From Azorinus chamasolen (Eukaryota > Mollusca > Bivalvia > Cardiida > Solecurtidae), in NCBI GenBank assembly GCA_963576725.1, contig OY755252.1, positions 51,051,059 through 51,115,058 of the forward strand: a stretch of 64,000 nt of DNA, given 5' to 3'. The notes below the pieces were generated by a model. It made no database searches, was not told where the DNA came from, and worked only from the letters and a program-made list of their open reading frames with translations. This document shows positions 52,220 to 63,951 of this stretch, piece by piece (position 1 is the stretch's first letter; every line of letters starts with the position of its first letter). Both the position numbers and the translations under genes were made by a program.

Positions 52220-52615
52220 TTCTCTAAGTCACTGAACCTTAAAAACATGTAATGTGACCCTCATTCTGAACCCACATGCCAAGTTTGGTTACTGTAAACC
52301 TGGAAATTCTCTAAGTCATTGAAGCGTAAGATCTAGGTCACAAGTAACCTGCTAACCTATGACATGTAATGTGACTGACTCTCATTCTGAACCCATATGC
52401 CAAGTTTGGTTACTGTAGGTATTATACTTTGGCTATAACTAACACAAACAAAAAGGTCAACCTGGAAATTCTCTAAGTCAATGTAGCGTAAAAACGAGGT
52501 CACAAAGGGTTCATAATAACCTACTAACCAATGACATGTAATGTGACCCTCATTATGATCCCACATGCCAAGTTTGGTTACTGTAGGTGTTCTTCTTTGG
52601 CTATAACTAACACAA
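52220..52615. repeat. ~145-bp tandem repeat, three units
   Basis: Units contain ACATGTAATGTGACCCTCAT, GAACCCACATGCCAAGTTTG, GTTACTGTAGGTRTT and CTGGAAATTCTCTAAGTCA. Probably the core array of another Helitron-like element; termini not seen. Confidence 0.75.
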
Positions 52616-52925
52616 ACAAGAGGGCCCGAATGGCCCTGACATCGCTCACCAGACCATCAGAGAAGAAGATTTTCAAAGTTTTCACTATATGTTTCTATAG
52701 AAAACAAGCTGGCCCTGGGGCAGGGCAAATTTTGACCCAAGGGGCATAATTTATATAACATGATGCTATGTACCAAATGGGTAACCTGAGAACCTTCCAG
52801 TTCCAGAGGAGAAGATTTTTGAAGTTTTCACTATATGTTTCTATAGAAAACTGGCCACCCCTGGGGCGGGCCAATTTTGACCCCAGGGGCATAATTTATA
52901 TAACTTTTGTAGAGGACCTGAACAT
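52616..52925 (+). mobile_element. H2-type Helitron-like element, 3' truncated
   Basis: ACAAGAGGGCCCGAATGGCC, ATCGCTCACCAGACCATCAG, two cores (CCCTGGGGCGGGCCAATTTT), stopping at GAGGACCTGAACATGAATAA where family B MITE sequence begins. Confidence 0.7.
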
Positions 52926-54257
52926 GAATAAATCTACCAAAAAGGAGCATTTACTAGAGAAAAGTAAAATTTTGGAATTGTGTAGTTCTGAAACTATTGT
53001 AATACAAGAGAGCCAAGATGGCCCTTAATCGCTCACCTGATTACCATAGATTTAAGATTTTTGCTGGGTAGCCCATGGGTAGGGCCAATATTGACATTAG
53101 GGACAATATTTGAATAATGTTGATAGTGGATCATGAGCATTGGTTCTGCAGAACAAGATTTTCAAAGATTTAGAATATTGACTTTATCAAGACAATGATT
53201 CTGACCAATGAAGATCGGGATAAAAAATTTCCCTCTGGAGTAATTTTTCTAAGATTTGACCAAGTGACCTACTTTTTATTCCCACCCCACCCATGATCAT
53301 ACTCAACCTTGATATCACCAAGACAATCACTCTGAGCGAGTTTGAGGAAGATTGGGCTAAAAATGTGGCCGCTGAAGTGTAAACAAGGTTTTTCTAAGAT
53401 ATGACCCAGTGACCTACTTTTTGACCACACGTAACTGACTTTCGAACTTGTCCAAGATTTTATTAGGACAATCATTCTGACCAATTTTCATGAAGATTTG
53501 GCTATAAATGTGACTTCTAGAGTGTTCACAAGGTTTTCTTACTATTTGACCTAATGACCTAGTTTTTAACCCCACATAACCCACTTTCAAACTCGTTCGA
53601 GATTTTATCAAGACAACCATTATGACCAAGTTTCATGAAGATTGGACAAAAAATGTGACCACTAGTGTTCACAAGGTTTTTCTGTTTGACCTAATGATCT
53701 AGTTTTAAACCCCACTTGACCCACTTTCGAACTCGTCCGAGATTTTATCAAGACATTCATTCTGACCAAGTTTCATGAAGATTGGACTAAAATTGTGACC
53801 ACTAGAGTGTTCAAAAGGTTTTGCTACTGTTTGACCTAGTGACCTAGTTTTTTACCCCATGTAACCCACTTTTCAATCTCCTCTGAGATTTTATCAAGAC
53901 AATCATTCTGACCATGTTTCATGAAAATTGGGCTAAAAATGTGACCTCTAGAGGGCTCACAAGGTTTTCCTACTATTTGACCTAGTTTTTAACCCAACTT
54001 GACCCACTTTCGACCTTGTCCGAGATTTTATCAAAACATTCACTCTGACCAAGTTTCATGAAGATTGGACTAAAATTGTGACCACTAGAGTGTTCACACC
54101 ATTGACGACAGATGAGATATCCCAAAAGCTCACCCTGAGCTTTGCTCAGGTGAGCTAAAAATAGAGCAATGGAGCAAATGTTCCAATTTATCACAATGGT
54201 TTCAAAAAGTGACCTTTACGGAGGCGTAGAAAGGCGTATTTATGGAGGAAAGGGTTA
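52926..54257 (+). mobile_element. Family B MITE split by Helitron-like element
   Basis: Left part 52926-53003 (AATCTACCAAAAAGGAGCAT, CTGAAACTATTGTAAT) and right part 54162-54257 (AGAGCAATGGAGCAAATGTT, TTATCACAATGGTTTC, AGGCGTAGAAAGGCGTATTT, GAGGAAAGGGTTAA) are the two arms of one palindromic copy. The insertion point is inside the palindrome. Confidence 0.75.
53004..54161 (+). mobile_element. Helitron-like element H20 (H5 family)
   Basis: ACAAGAGAGCCAAGATGGCC then CTTAATCGCTCACCTGATTA. Cores as in 14012-15203, in the same order. End hairpin CACCCTGAGCTTTGCTCAGG and TGAGCTAAAA. The two copies are near-collinear along most of their length, so they are close relatives. Confidence 0.8.
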
Positions 54258-54411
54258 AGACAGAACAGAATATGACGGAATAAAGTCAAAAGGTCTTTAA
54301 TGGTAAAAGAGTTAACAGCAGTCACTCTTAAGTCTTTGTTACATAATATGAAGAATGGAAGCAGCATCCTGACCTTTGACCTTTGCTTCATCAATTTTTT
54401 CTTCAAGAAGA

Positions 54412-54493
54412 TCAGCTGATCTCGACATGCTGGGGTTGAAGTGACAATGTCACCAGCTGGGTAGAAAGCACATTCGGATGCAACTGAACTTGC
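54412..54493 (-). CDS. Candidate exon, frame uncertain
   Basis: On the minus strand GGTTATTTGTGTGTCCAG is a good acceptor at 54493. Phase from the exon at 54944 gives QVQLHPNVLSTQLVTLS and a TGA at 54412. The other frames are also protein-like: one reads SECAFYPAGDIVTSTP, and a third reads SRSADLLEEKIDEAKVK just past a CCCC run (54432-54435 on plus), so a one-base indel or pseudogene is possible. No family recognised. Confidence 0.25.
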
Positions 54494-54943
54494 CTGGACA
54501 CACAAATAACCTTTCATAAGCCTAGAAAGGAATATCTAAGATATTTGAGCAGAACATCAGGGTGCTAAAATGAGGAATGATTCAACTCATTTTTAGCTAT
54601 ATGTAATTGGCTATATGAAATCACAAACAGTATGCAGAACAAGCAGTTAAATATCAACGAGAAAAATTCATTAGGACCGGCGTACCTTTCATGACATCAT
54701 TTTTATGCAAATTTTTATGTCATGGTTTACAAATTTATACATGTAAATGGCAACTTTTCCCCGTTAATATTATTTCGTTCATTCTTTTGAGTTTTCTTCA
54801 TCCCGAAAGTTAGATATCATCTGAACTTAGATTGTGCAACTAATTAGGCCTTCTTTTGCATATAACAAACAAAAAGATTATATTTTAAAGTCTGCGTACA
54901 TTCTGCTTGTAAACAAGAAATAGTGTAACGAAATATATCTTAC

Positions 54944-54987
54944 TTATCTAGGTATTTAATTCGTCCAAATAAATACATTTTAATCAT
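54944..54987 (-). CDS. Candidate first coding exon (weak), phase-compatible with 54412-54493
   Basis: ATG at 54987, after an in-frame TAG, reads MIKMYLFGRIKYLD plus AA to a GTAAGATAT donor. Joined to the G at 54493 it makes a Lys codon. Very short and AT-rich; kept only because two splice sites and phase agree. Confidence 0.2.
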
Positions 54988-57440
54988 GATATTAGAATGC
55001 TATCTAAATTTATTGCCGTATTGTGTAACTCTCACGATGTGTGTGATTTTTATCCTGTCACCGGTTATAAAAATACGTGGCAATAGACACTCCAAAATAT
55101 TAATTATAGCATGGTCTCACCGTCTATCGAACCTCTTAACCTTTGAACAGGAACAGAAAACGTTTACTGTGAATATTGAAGAAAAAAATAAATCAGCAGT
55201 TCAAAATAATCTTTTATACATACATTGAAACAATTAAGTATTTTTATTCTCATCTATTAATCACCAAACAATCCAGTGTTCCCCACCACCCGCATAACAA
55301 AAACAAAATGGCTGCCAGAAAAATATCACCTGCGTATCAAACTTTTATTTTTGAAACTGTTTACTGTAACATAATACTCATAGTCACGTGATTTCATCAT
55401 GGGCACGCGACCTTTGTATAAGCTGAAGGGGTCAGAGCTGTCAAACATTTTTAATGTGGTACACTTTTCAATTTATGTTGATATTCTATAACGTATTAAG
55501 AGTTTTCTCATGTTTAGCATAGTTGAAGTAAAAATATACTGTATTGACCTGTTTATGACGTACATGTATATTTCGTTTTTAAAGCTACGAGGCGTTGTTT
55601 ACAGACAAAGCAACGATACTCATGATTTTATGACGTAGTATGCACTTGTGCATGCGTAAAAATCACAAAAAATGAAAGGTTCGATAAACAGGTGAGGTTC
55701 GATAGAAGGTGAGTCTACGATACATATATTATGCCTTTTTCTCATCAATTCGTGGTTTCTCATCGATTCGTGGGTTGTGTAATCACGTAGTTTTCTCAAA
55801 ACAGAGTTAATTTCCGTGACCCAGTTTTTGTCAATAACCTCTATGAAAAGGGCTCGTTAATATGTGGACCTTTCTGCAGACCCTTACATGGACCTTTTTG
55901 GGACCAATCACCATCTATTAAAACATTAAATTGGATTTTATTTATCCGCCATTTTGGAAAACGCCATTACGTTATCGAAGGTTATGTTTATTTTTCTTCA
56001 ATTGCGTTACATATAACCATTTATTTCAAACAAATTACAATCATGGTTACGATTTTTTTTGTCAGACTGAATCGTCCTGCAAAAAATCCCGCAACATGAA
56101 TTTTCTTGCCCGGAAATGATATTTTAAAACTGACCAATTCATCATCATCATCATCTTCATTAATCGCATCACTCTGCTTAGAGTATACTCGCGATATGAT
56201 TAAAAACTGACATGCGCAGCTGCTGGAGATGGTTTGATCAATAAAAATGTCTCTTTGTACAGTTAAAAACAGGATAAAAACGGACGTCTCATTACAGATT
56301 GTGGACACTGGACATGGCCGCTTTAAAGCCGTCAAGTGTGTGTATGTTCACGCACAATTAGAGCCTACGAATCAACAGGAAAATAGGTCAAGATCTCGTA
56401 GCAGCCGACTCGGTCTATTTAGCAAGTAAAATTAACACTTTAGATGATGTTTGTCTGAAAATTTATTATTTCAAGATAAATAAATGTTTTAAAATATTAC
56501 TATGCAACAAAAAACACTTGGAAAAGACAACTGTGATACTCATAAGATAATTTACAATTTAAGAACCACGAATCCACAGGAAAACAGCATATTTTTAATA
56601 TATATAACAGTGGTTACGAGATAACTCAACCGGTTACAAAATGACCAGGAAACTGGTTACGAATTGACCAGATTTGTCCGGTTATGAAGTGGCAAGGTAT
56701 CGAGATGACCTGTATTCGTAAATCCCCCCCCCCCCCCCCAACACACACACATACCACCACCACAAACTTCTCTCTCCTTCCACTCCTAATACTAATTCAC
56801 TCAACTACTCTAAAGATGGTCGGCAGCTTAGATGCATTAAAAAAGAAACTGTTCACAAGTCAAATAACACGAATTACTTACCTAGAATACCTTCTCAAAA
56901 ACACATGAATTAAGCTGTACTGTAGCTCTTTACGTTCAATAAGAATGTAAACAAAGTCCTTTTGTGATGAAATCAAACAAACAAATTCATAAAAAGGCGA
57001 CTACAATCACGCCTGAGTTTTCAGTTCAAAGTCTCTCAACAGAAAGTTCTCATGAATTTTTATGAACAAATTTTAGCCTTGATCGTGACACTGAAACTGA
57101 ATGTTAAACCCTTCTTGTTTGTTATCGATTTATCCCGGAAGTTGGCCGATGAATAAGCCTATTCTCAAACAAAAGTGTTAAGTGTAAACATATCAGAATA
57201 ATACTACAAAAATACCAAGAAGCACATAATATACATAAATGATTAGTTAAAATGGATTTTACATGCATGTTTTTTTTAAAATATATAATTTATTGATAAA
57301 CTAACAAATAATAAGAAAAATAATTTGGAGAATATAATCACAGAGGGACAATCTCAAACTCCTCACAGTGATCTCCCTTGTCAATACCGTGCGGTTAGGG
57401 GAGGTAACTGCGTTGGGTGGCCAGACGTTTCGCCCACTAA
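54988..57440. other. Repeat-poor interval without a confirmed gene
   Basis: No Helitron-like or MITE copies are seen. AAAATGGCTGCC (55306) and the complement of AAAATGGCGG (55950) resemble start or YY1-type contexts. GTCACGTGA (55384) is an E-box. A 60-codon frame at 56247-56429 (MSLCTVKNRIKTDV) and an overlapping minus frame (56021-56335, with INEDDDDDELVSF) are open, but neither has clear splice sites. A poly-C run is at 56724-56739. Could be a promoter region of a gene outside the visible exons. Confidence 0.35.
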
Positions 57441-57444
57441 CCAG

Positions 57445-58045
57445 TTCGCGCCTTGGACGTTTCGCTCCCCTGGTCGTTTCGCTCCCCTGGTCGTTTAGCC
57501 TACTATATACAATACATGTACATAATGGTTATATACAAGTTATATGGTTAATTTCATGTAATTTCGATTTTTCAATACATGGTTTAAAAATTGGAAACAT
57601 CCCTCCTGCTTTATCGGGACTGGGGACCCGTAATAACGTCTTTTTAAATCGAAGCTATTGGTGCAGTTAATGGCAGACCCTGATCAGTCGGTTCCTAAAT
57701 GAACCGTCTCATCTGGGTCTACTATGTTAGTGTAATAAATAATGACGTCACCCATAATAAGAGTCATTTCCAGAAAATTTCAAGTATATTTCAAAATTTC
57801 AGAAGCAAACAGAGTGGACCCAGATCAATCGGTTCCTACATGAGCCGTCTCATCTGGGTCTACTATAACTTCTGTATTTGATTCTCTGTTTCTCATTCGT
57901 TGGAGTCTGACTATTTATAAAAGTGGATGTAAAGTTATGACAATCACTTATACCTGTACTAAAATCACTTATACCTGTACTGACAATCACTTATACCTGT
58001 ACTGACAATCACTTATACCTGTAATAAAATTCCACTTATACCTGT
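57445..58045. repeat. Short tandem repeats and two MITE palindromes
   Basis: 57445-57499: ~17-bp CGTTTCGCTCCCCTGGT units. 57669-57724 and 57795-57868: family A palindromes with an altered centre (GATCAGTCGGTTCCTAAATG / AACCGTCTCATCTGGGTCTA). 57951-58045: ~22-bp CAATCACTTATACCTGTACT units, about five copies. 58046-58735 is unique with no convincing gene. Confidence 0.75.
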
Positions 58046-58735
58046 ACTGAAATTCAAAGTCTTAAAACACATATGCTTGGAGTTAGTTAAACTTACATCT
58101 AAGGCTGATGGTACACAGTTTTTATGAAACAAGTGCATACCTTGATGAGGTTTTCCAAACCAAATATTTCAATAAGTTTTCATGGTAATAACTTGCAATT
58201 AAACATAAATCCTCTAGCATAATTAAGCCTTTCATACCGAGTGGACCTTTTTGTTGGGATAAACACTGATGGGCTATTCCACTTTGATAATTCTGGATCG
58301 AAATGGACAATAGCTTGATGTAGTGTAGAGCTCTATTGCCACTCACAGCACAGCTCCACCAATTACCTACTGACCCTCTCTGATAGCGTTTTAGGCTGGG
58401 GACAGTTTACTTGTAGCAGTTATGGTGTGTATTAACCATGTAGCTAGACCAATAATTAAAGTGCTTAAATCGGGATCCGAATTTCTTATATGGCTGTCTG
58501 CTTGTACGAGACTTGTTTGCAAACACAGACTAGATCTAGATCCAGATTAGACACCAGTAACTCGTCGTCCACATATGGACCGAAGTGTCAAACAGATAAA
58601 GTTATATGTACCTCTTAACTTGCATCTCTTTACAAATTAATCTCTCGGAAACTAACGTGTGAATACTTAGTATCACCCTCTTCAGACTATGAATTTTTAT
58701 AATACAAAGCATTATTCTAACACCAGACAATTATT

Positions 58736-58935
58736 NNNNNNNNNNNNNNNNNNNNNNNNNNNNNNNNNNNNNNNNNNNNNNNNNNNNNNNNNNNNNNNNN
58801 NNNNNNNNNNNNNNNNNNNNNNNNNNNNNNNNNNNNNNNNNNNNNNNNNNNNNNNNNNNNNNNNNNNNNNNNNNNNNNNNNNNNNNNNNNNNNNNNNNNN
58901 NNNNNNNNNNNNNNNNNNNNNNNNNNNNNNNNNNN
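58736..58935. other. Assembly gap (200 N)
   Basis: Exactly 200 unresolved bases, probably a scaffold join of unknown size. It cuts off the 5' part of the family B MITE that follows, so any frame spanning it is meaningless. Confidence 1.
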
Positions 58936-59028
58936 ATTCTAAAAGTGTCCCTTTTGTACTAAATGTTCCTTCTCAGTAGATTATTCAAAGAGGTTGGATC
59001 TGAAAATAGACTATGAGGGAACGGATTA
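58936..59028 (+). mobile_element. Family B MITE, 3' end after the gap
   Basis: ATTCTAAAAGTGTCCCTTTT, TATTCAAAGAGGTTGGATCT, GAAAATAGACTATGAGGGAA, ending CGGATTAAG. This matches the right arm of family B read through its palindrome. Confidence 0.5.
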
Positions 59029-59155
59029 AGACTGTTATGTAGCGGTTTAACCAATAGACTCCCCATGGACCAAATGTCCCATGCACGGGGTATAAGCAAA
59101 CAAACTAGACCAACATCAGAGAACTCATGAACTTGTATACCTATCAATGTCAACG

Positions 59156-60025
59156 GTTTTTATACGCCCACCCAATAAAGGTGGTCGTATATTGGCGCGG
59201 CCCTGTCCGTCCGTCCGTTCGTTCGTTCGTTCGTCCGTTCGTTCGTCCGTCAACATTTTGTTTGTCCGCTGTTTTCTCGGAAAACTATTTGACAGATATT
59301 AATGAAACTTCACACAAATGTTTAATGCATCAAGATCTGAAGCTGAATTTATTCTATGGATCATTTGATTTGTCGTTTCGGAGTTATGTCCTTTATACTT
59401 AAAAATAATGCAAATGTATGCATATAGTTTGTCCGCTGTTTTCTGGGAAAACTGTTTGACATATATTAATGAAACTTCACACACATGGTTAATGCATCAA
59501 GACCTGAAGCTAAGTCAATTCTGAGGTTCATTTTATTTGTCGTTTCGGAGTTATGGCCCCTGCACTTAAAAAAAATAATGCAAATCTATGCAAATATGAG
59601 AATGACCATAACTTTTGAGAATGACCATAACTTTTTCATTTGAGCTGATATTTATTTTAATTTTTTATATGGTTAAACCTTAATATGAATTTCCACATAT
59701 ATTGCAGGGGTTTTTTTATATGTCATTTTATTCTAAAGTTATGGTCCTTGAACTTTGTGTGTTCGTTGCTTTGTTTGTCGGTCAACTTTTAGTTTGTCTG
59801 TTGTTTTCTGGGAAAACTATTAAAATGATATAAATGAAACTTAACACAATGTTTTAAGCAACAAAATCTTAAGCTGAGTTTATTTTGAGGTTCATTCAAT
59901 TCGTCTTTACAGAGTTATGGCCGTTGCACTTTACAAAAATCTGCAAATATGAGGATTAGCTGTAACTTTTTTATTTAATAAGATATTCACTTCAATTTCA
60001 TACATGTATATATTTTGCAGGGATT
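59156..60025 (-). mobile_element. H1-family Helitron-like element (reverse)
   Basis: On the minus strand it ends TATACGACCACCTTTATTGG and GTGGGCGTATAAAAA, preceded by (GGAC/GAAC)n and cores GTTTTCCCAGAAAACAGC, TGATGCATTAAACATTTGTG, AACTCCGAAACGACAAAT. Diverged from the 4218 copy and with fewer cores. 60026-60397 has TA-rich and purine-rich DNA, no gene. Confidence 0.7.
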
Positions 60026-60397
60026 CTTCACATGAAAAATGAACGAATGCAATTTTGACTGACGAGTTTACTCTATATAAAATGGATTTAAGGGGGTGGG
60101 AACAATTTCTGCAACATACTCGGTCAGCATAAAGCACCCACCTATGTAATATCCATAGGCTAATGGTTACTGTAATTCCCATAATGGGTCGCAGACGCGA
60201 GCTATATCAAATGCCATGTACCTTTATTCCATGACAATAATATTCATATCAAAATATATTCTATTTTAATATATACATGTATATATATATATTGACATTT
60301 GCGACAGAGAACTATGGCCAAAGGAGGTGTGTGGGGTTTTTTTTTAATCTCCGAATTGCTATTTTAGAGCATCTGTTTGTCCACGATGGGAAAATAA

Positions 60398-60654
60398 CGG
60401 TTTACTCCAGGAATATTCATGTAAGAATTTATTAAGAAATAATGCCATGTATATTAGTTAGATGAGTTTTGATAATGACACCTGAACATAGACATGTTGG
60501 CCAGGACATATTCTGTAAAATTCAGATGTACATGTATATTAGCTCATAAGCAAACCAATCAGGTATTGATTAGACATCTACTACTGGAGCAATCTGATCT
60601 GGGTCTACTCTGTTTGCGATGGTACCAAAATGTCGTTAATACAGGGGAAAGGGT
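60398..60654 (+). mobile_element. Family A MITE
   Basis: GGTTTACTCCAGGAATATTC, ATGTTGGCCAGGACATATTC, degenerate palindrome (GACATCTACTACTGGAGCAA), TCTGATCTGGGTCTACTCTG, ending ACAGGGGAAAGGGTTC. Confidence 0.65.
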
Positions 60655-60781
60655 TCAGCAAGTTTCAGTGCTATATCTGGCATGGGATTTTATTGTCTTT
60701 TAAAAATGCGATTTTAATTCAATATAAGATACATATATTCCCGCAAAGGTTTGACCTTCTTCATCTGGAAAAGAATAAAAG

Positions 60782-60813
<32 letters not shown>

Positions 60814-60815
60814 TC
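60782..60815. repeat. (ATC)n microsatellite
   Basis: About eleven CAT/ATC trinucleotides, continuing into a less regular ATC-rich stretch up to 60880. It codes for a serine run in one frame, without gene context. Confidence 0.95.
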
Positions 60816-60890
60816 GTCTCCATCTATAAGCACCATCCTCATCTGATCATCATTATCCTTCTCTTTTTACTCATCATCACGAACACATAT

Positions 60891-62393
60891 AATATTTACC
60901 GGCCAAAGGAGCTGCATCTATAACAGTTATCAATGTAATATTTACTGACCAAAGGAGCTGCATCTATAACAGTTATCAATGTAATATTTACTGACCAAAG
61001 GAGCTGCATCTATAACAGTTATCAATGTAATATTTACCGGCCAAAGGAGCTGCATCTATAACAGTTATCAATGTAATATTTACTGACCAAAGGAGCTGCA
61101 TCTATAACAGTTATCAATGTAATATTTACTGACCAAAGGAGCTGCATCTATAACAGTTATCAATGTAATATTTACCGGCCAAAGGAGCTGCATCTATAAT
61201 AGTTATCAATGTAATATTTACCGGCCAAAGGAGCTGCATCTACAATAGTTATCAATGTAATATTTACCGACCAAAGGAGCTGCATCTATAACAGTTATCA
61301 ATGTAATATTTACCGGCCAAAGGAGCTGCATCTATAACAGTTATCAATGTAATATTTACCGGCCAAAGGAGCTGTATCTATAACAGTTATCAATGTAATA
61401 TTTACCGGCCAAAGGAGCTGCATCTATAACAGTTATCAATGTAATATTTACCGGCCAAAGGAGCTGCATCTATAACAGTTATCAATGTAATATTTACCGG
61501 CCAAAGGAGCTGCATCTATAACAGTTATCAATGTAATATTTACTGACCAAAGGAGCTGCATCTATAATAGTTATCAATGTAATATTTACTGACCAAAGGA
61601 GCTGCATCTATAATAGTTATCAATGTAATATTTACTGAACAAAGGAGCTGCACCTATAACAGTTATCAATGTAATATTTACTGACCAAAGGAGCTGCATC
61701 TATAACAGTTATCAATGTAATATTTACCGGCCAAAGGAGCTGCATCTATAATAGTTATCAATGTAATATTTACCGGCCAAAGGAGCTGCATCTACAATAG
61801 TTATCAATATAATATTTACCGGCCAAAGGAGCTGCATCTATAACAGTTATCAATGTAATATGTACCGGCCAAAGGAGCTGCATCTATAATAGTTATCAAT
61901 GTAATATTTACCGGCCAAAGGAGCTGCATCTACAATAGTTATCAATGTAATATTTACCGGCCAAAGGAGCTGCATCTATAACAGTTATCAATGTAATATT
62001 TACCGGCCAAAGGAGCTGCATCTATAATAGTTATCAATGTAATATTTACCGGCCAAAGGAGCTGCCGGCCAAAGGAGCTGCATCTACAATAGTTATCAAT
62101 GTAATATTTACCGGCCAAAGGACCTGCATCTATAACAGTTATCAATGTAATATTTACCGGCCAAAGGGGCTGCATCTACAATAGTTATCAATGTAATATT
62201 TACCGGCCAAAGGAACTGCATCTATAACAGTTATCAATGTAATATTTACCGGCCAAAGGAGCTGCATCTATAACAGTTATCAATGTAATGTTTACCGGCC
62301 AAAGGAGCTGCATCTATAACAGTTATCAATGTAATATTTACCGGCCAAAGGAGCTGCATCTATAACAGTTATCAATGTAATATTTACTGACAA
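60891..62393. repeat. 46-bp minisatellite, about 32 units
   Basis: Unit AATATTTACCGGCCAAAGGA followed by GCTGCATCTATAACAGTTAT and CAATGT. Variants alternate ACCGGCC with ACTGACC and ATAACAG with ATAATAG or ACAATAG, clustered in blocks, indicating block-wise amplification. One unit near 62061 has a 16-bp internal duplication. Immediately followed by a truncated family A word (AAGCAAAATGAACAGACCCT). Confidence 0.95.
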
Positions 62394-62412
62394 TAAGCAA
62401 AATGAACAGACC

Positions 62413-62429
62413 CTGATAATAATAATAAT

Positions 62430-62468
<39 letters not shown>

Positions 62469-62494
62469 CATCATAATCATAATAATAATAATAA
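62413..62494. repeat. (AAT)n microsatellite
   Basis: ATAATAATAAT run with a few ATC interruptions, starting inside ACAGACCCTGAT of a truncated MITE core. Minus-strand isoleucine-rich frames are artefacts. Confidence 0.95.
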
Positions 62495-62616
62495 CTTTTT
62501 CGGTGCTAAAATTCAAATGTGGTTTGCAATCCGATTTTGCTGAAACATTTCGCTTAAAACTAAATGCAAATTTTGAAGGAATAAAACGCAATAATACAAC
62601 TAGAGGTTGAGCCAAG

Positions 62617-62992
62617 CAGTGCTACCCAGATCAGACGTGTATAGCATTTGATCTTAGACTGCAGTGCTACCCAGATCAGAAGTGTATGGCATTTGATCTT
62701 AGACTGCAGTGCTACCCAGATCAGAAGTGTATGGCATTTGCTCTTAGACTGCAGTGCTACCCAGATCAGAAGTGTATGGCATTTGCTCTTAGACTGCAGT
62801 GCTACCCAGATCAGAAGTGTATGGCATTTGCTCTTAGACTGCAGTGCTACCCAGATCAGAAGTGTATGGCATTTGCTCTTAGACTGCAGTGCAGCCTAGA
62901 TCAGACGTGTATGGCATTTGATCTTAGACTGCAGTGCTACCCAGATCAGACGTGTACGGCATTTGATCTTAGACTGCAGTGCTACCCAGAAT
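62617..62992. repeat. 45-bp minisatellite, about eight units
   Basis: Unit GTGCTACCCAGATCAGAAGT, then GTATGGCATTTGATCTTAGA, CTGCA. Two central variants (TTGCTCTT for TTGATCTT) form a contiguous block. Further diverged units at 63311-63430 (GACGTGTATGGCATTTGATC) lie beyond an insertion. Confidence 0.9.
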
Positions 62993-63310
62993 AGACAGAC
63001 AGACAGATATTTTATTTATGTCTCAATTCTATACATGATAAAATATACAAACACGAGTAAGTAAAATGTATAGAACCACTCAAATATGAGTTATGAGAGA
63101 CAGTGCAAATCTTAAAATGTGACCATTAATTACAAACCTAAAATCATGCAACTTAGCGTACGGTTAAAAGCGTATGCTTATAAAATACTTTAAACAACTA
63201 AACTTTCATCAGCATGCTAAAACGTTTTAAAATACACATGTTACCGGTAATTATATACATCATCACAGCATTATCTATACAATTGTTGTCGTCTATACAT
63301 TAAATTATTA
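62993..63310. mobile_element. Insertion splitting the 45-bp minisatellite
   Basis: AGACAGACAGACAGATATTT and TATTTATGTCTCAATTCTAT open a 318-bp AT-rich block that separates typical minisatellite units; AGAC words border both sides. Possibly the 3' end of a retroposon. No coding sequence. Confidence 0.4.
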
Positions 63311-63548
63311 GACGTGTATGGCATTTGATCTGAGACTGCAGTGCAACCCAGATCAGACGAGTATCGTATTTGATCTGAGCCAAACCATGCAGCCCAGTTC
63401 AGACGTGTATGGCATTTTATTTGAAACTGCACTGTTTTTTCGTGGTGCATTCTGGTGACATTAGCTGTGAAATTGTTAACGCAGCAACTTTAAAGAAAAA
63501 TTGCTTGACGCAAATCGTTGTCTGGCACTTGATCGTTAAGGATTATAC

Positions 63549-63797
63549 TTAACCCTTCTCTTGCTGAATTTTAAAATACAGTTCTCCTTCATAACCCATG
63601 CCCTGATGTTTAATTACATATATCTTCACTGTGTACAAGTATATCGCTTAGCAATCACTACTGTGGAGTGCACTGGTTGCACAATCAACTTGAGAATAGT
63701 GCAGACCCTGATGAGACAGCTCCTGCAGGAGCTGTCTCATCTGGGTCTTCACTGTTTACAGGTAGGTATACTGACGTGAATAGCAAGCGAAGGGTTA
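63549..63797 (+). mobile_element. Family A MITE
   Basis: TTAACCCTTCTCTTGCTGAA, CACTACTGTGGAGTGCACTG, palindrome GATGAGACAGCTCCTGCAGG / AGCTGTCTCATCTGGGTC, ending AATAGCAAGCGAAGGGTTAA. Left interior diverged, termini and palindrome good. Confidence 0.7.
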
Positions 63798-63951
63798 AAA
63801 CAACAACAACACCTATTACATGTATATTAATACACCATGGTGATCAAGGTCGAACGTTTGCAAATTGAGAAGGTATTCACGGCCTTGGTTGTTTATAATA
63901 TGAGTTAGTATAGAACTATATTCGTTTTCGATCTAGTTCCGGTGCTCTTAC

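Noticed and set aside
58141..58191. Minus-strand 51-bp exon-like segment with GTATGC donor
   Set aside because: Two competing frames, one with an early stop; weak acceptor and no continuation found.
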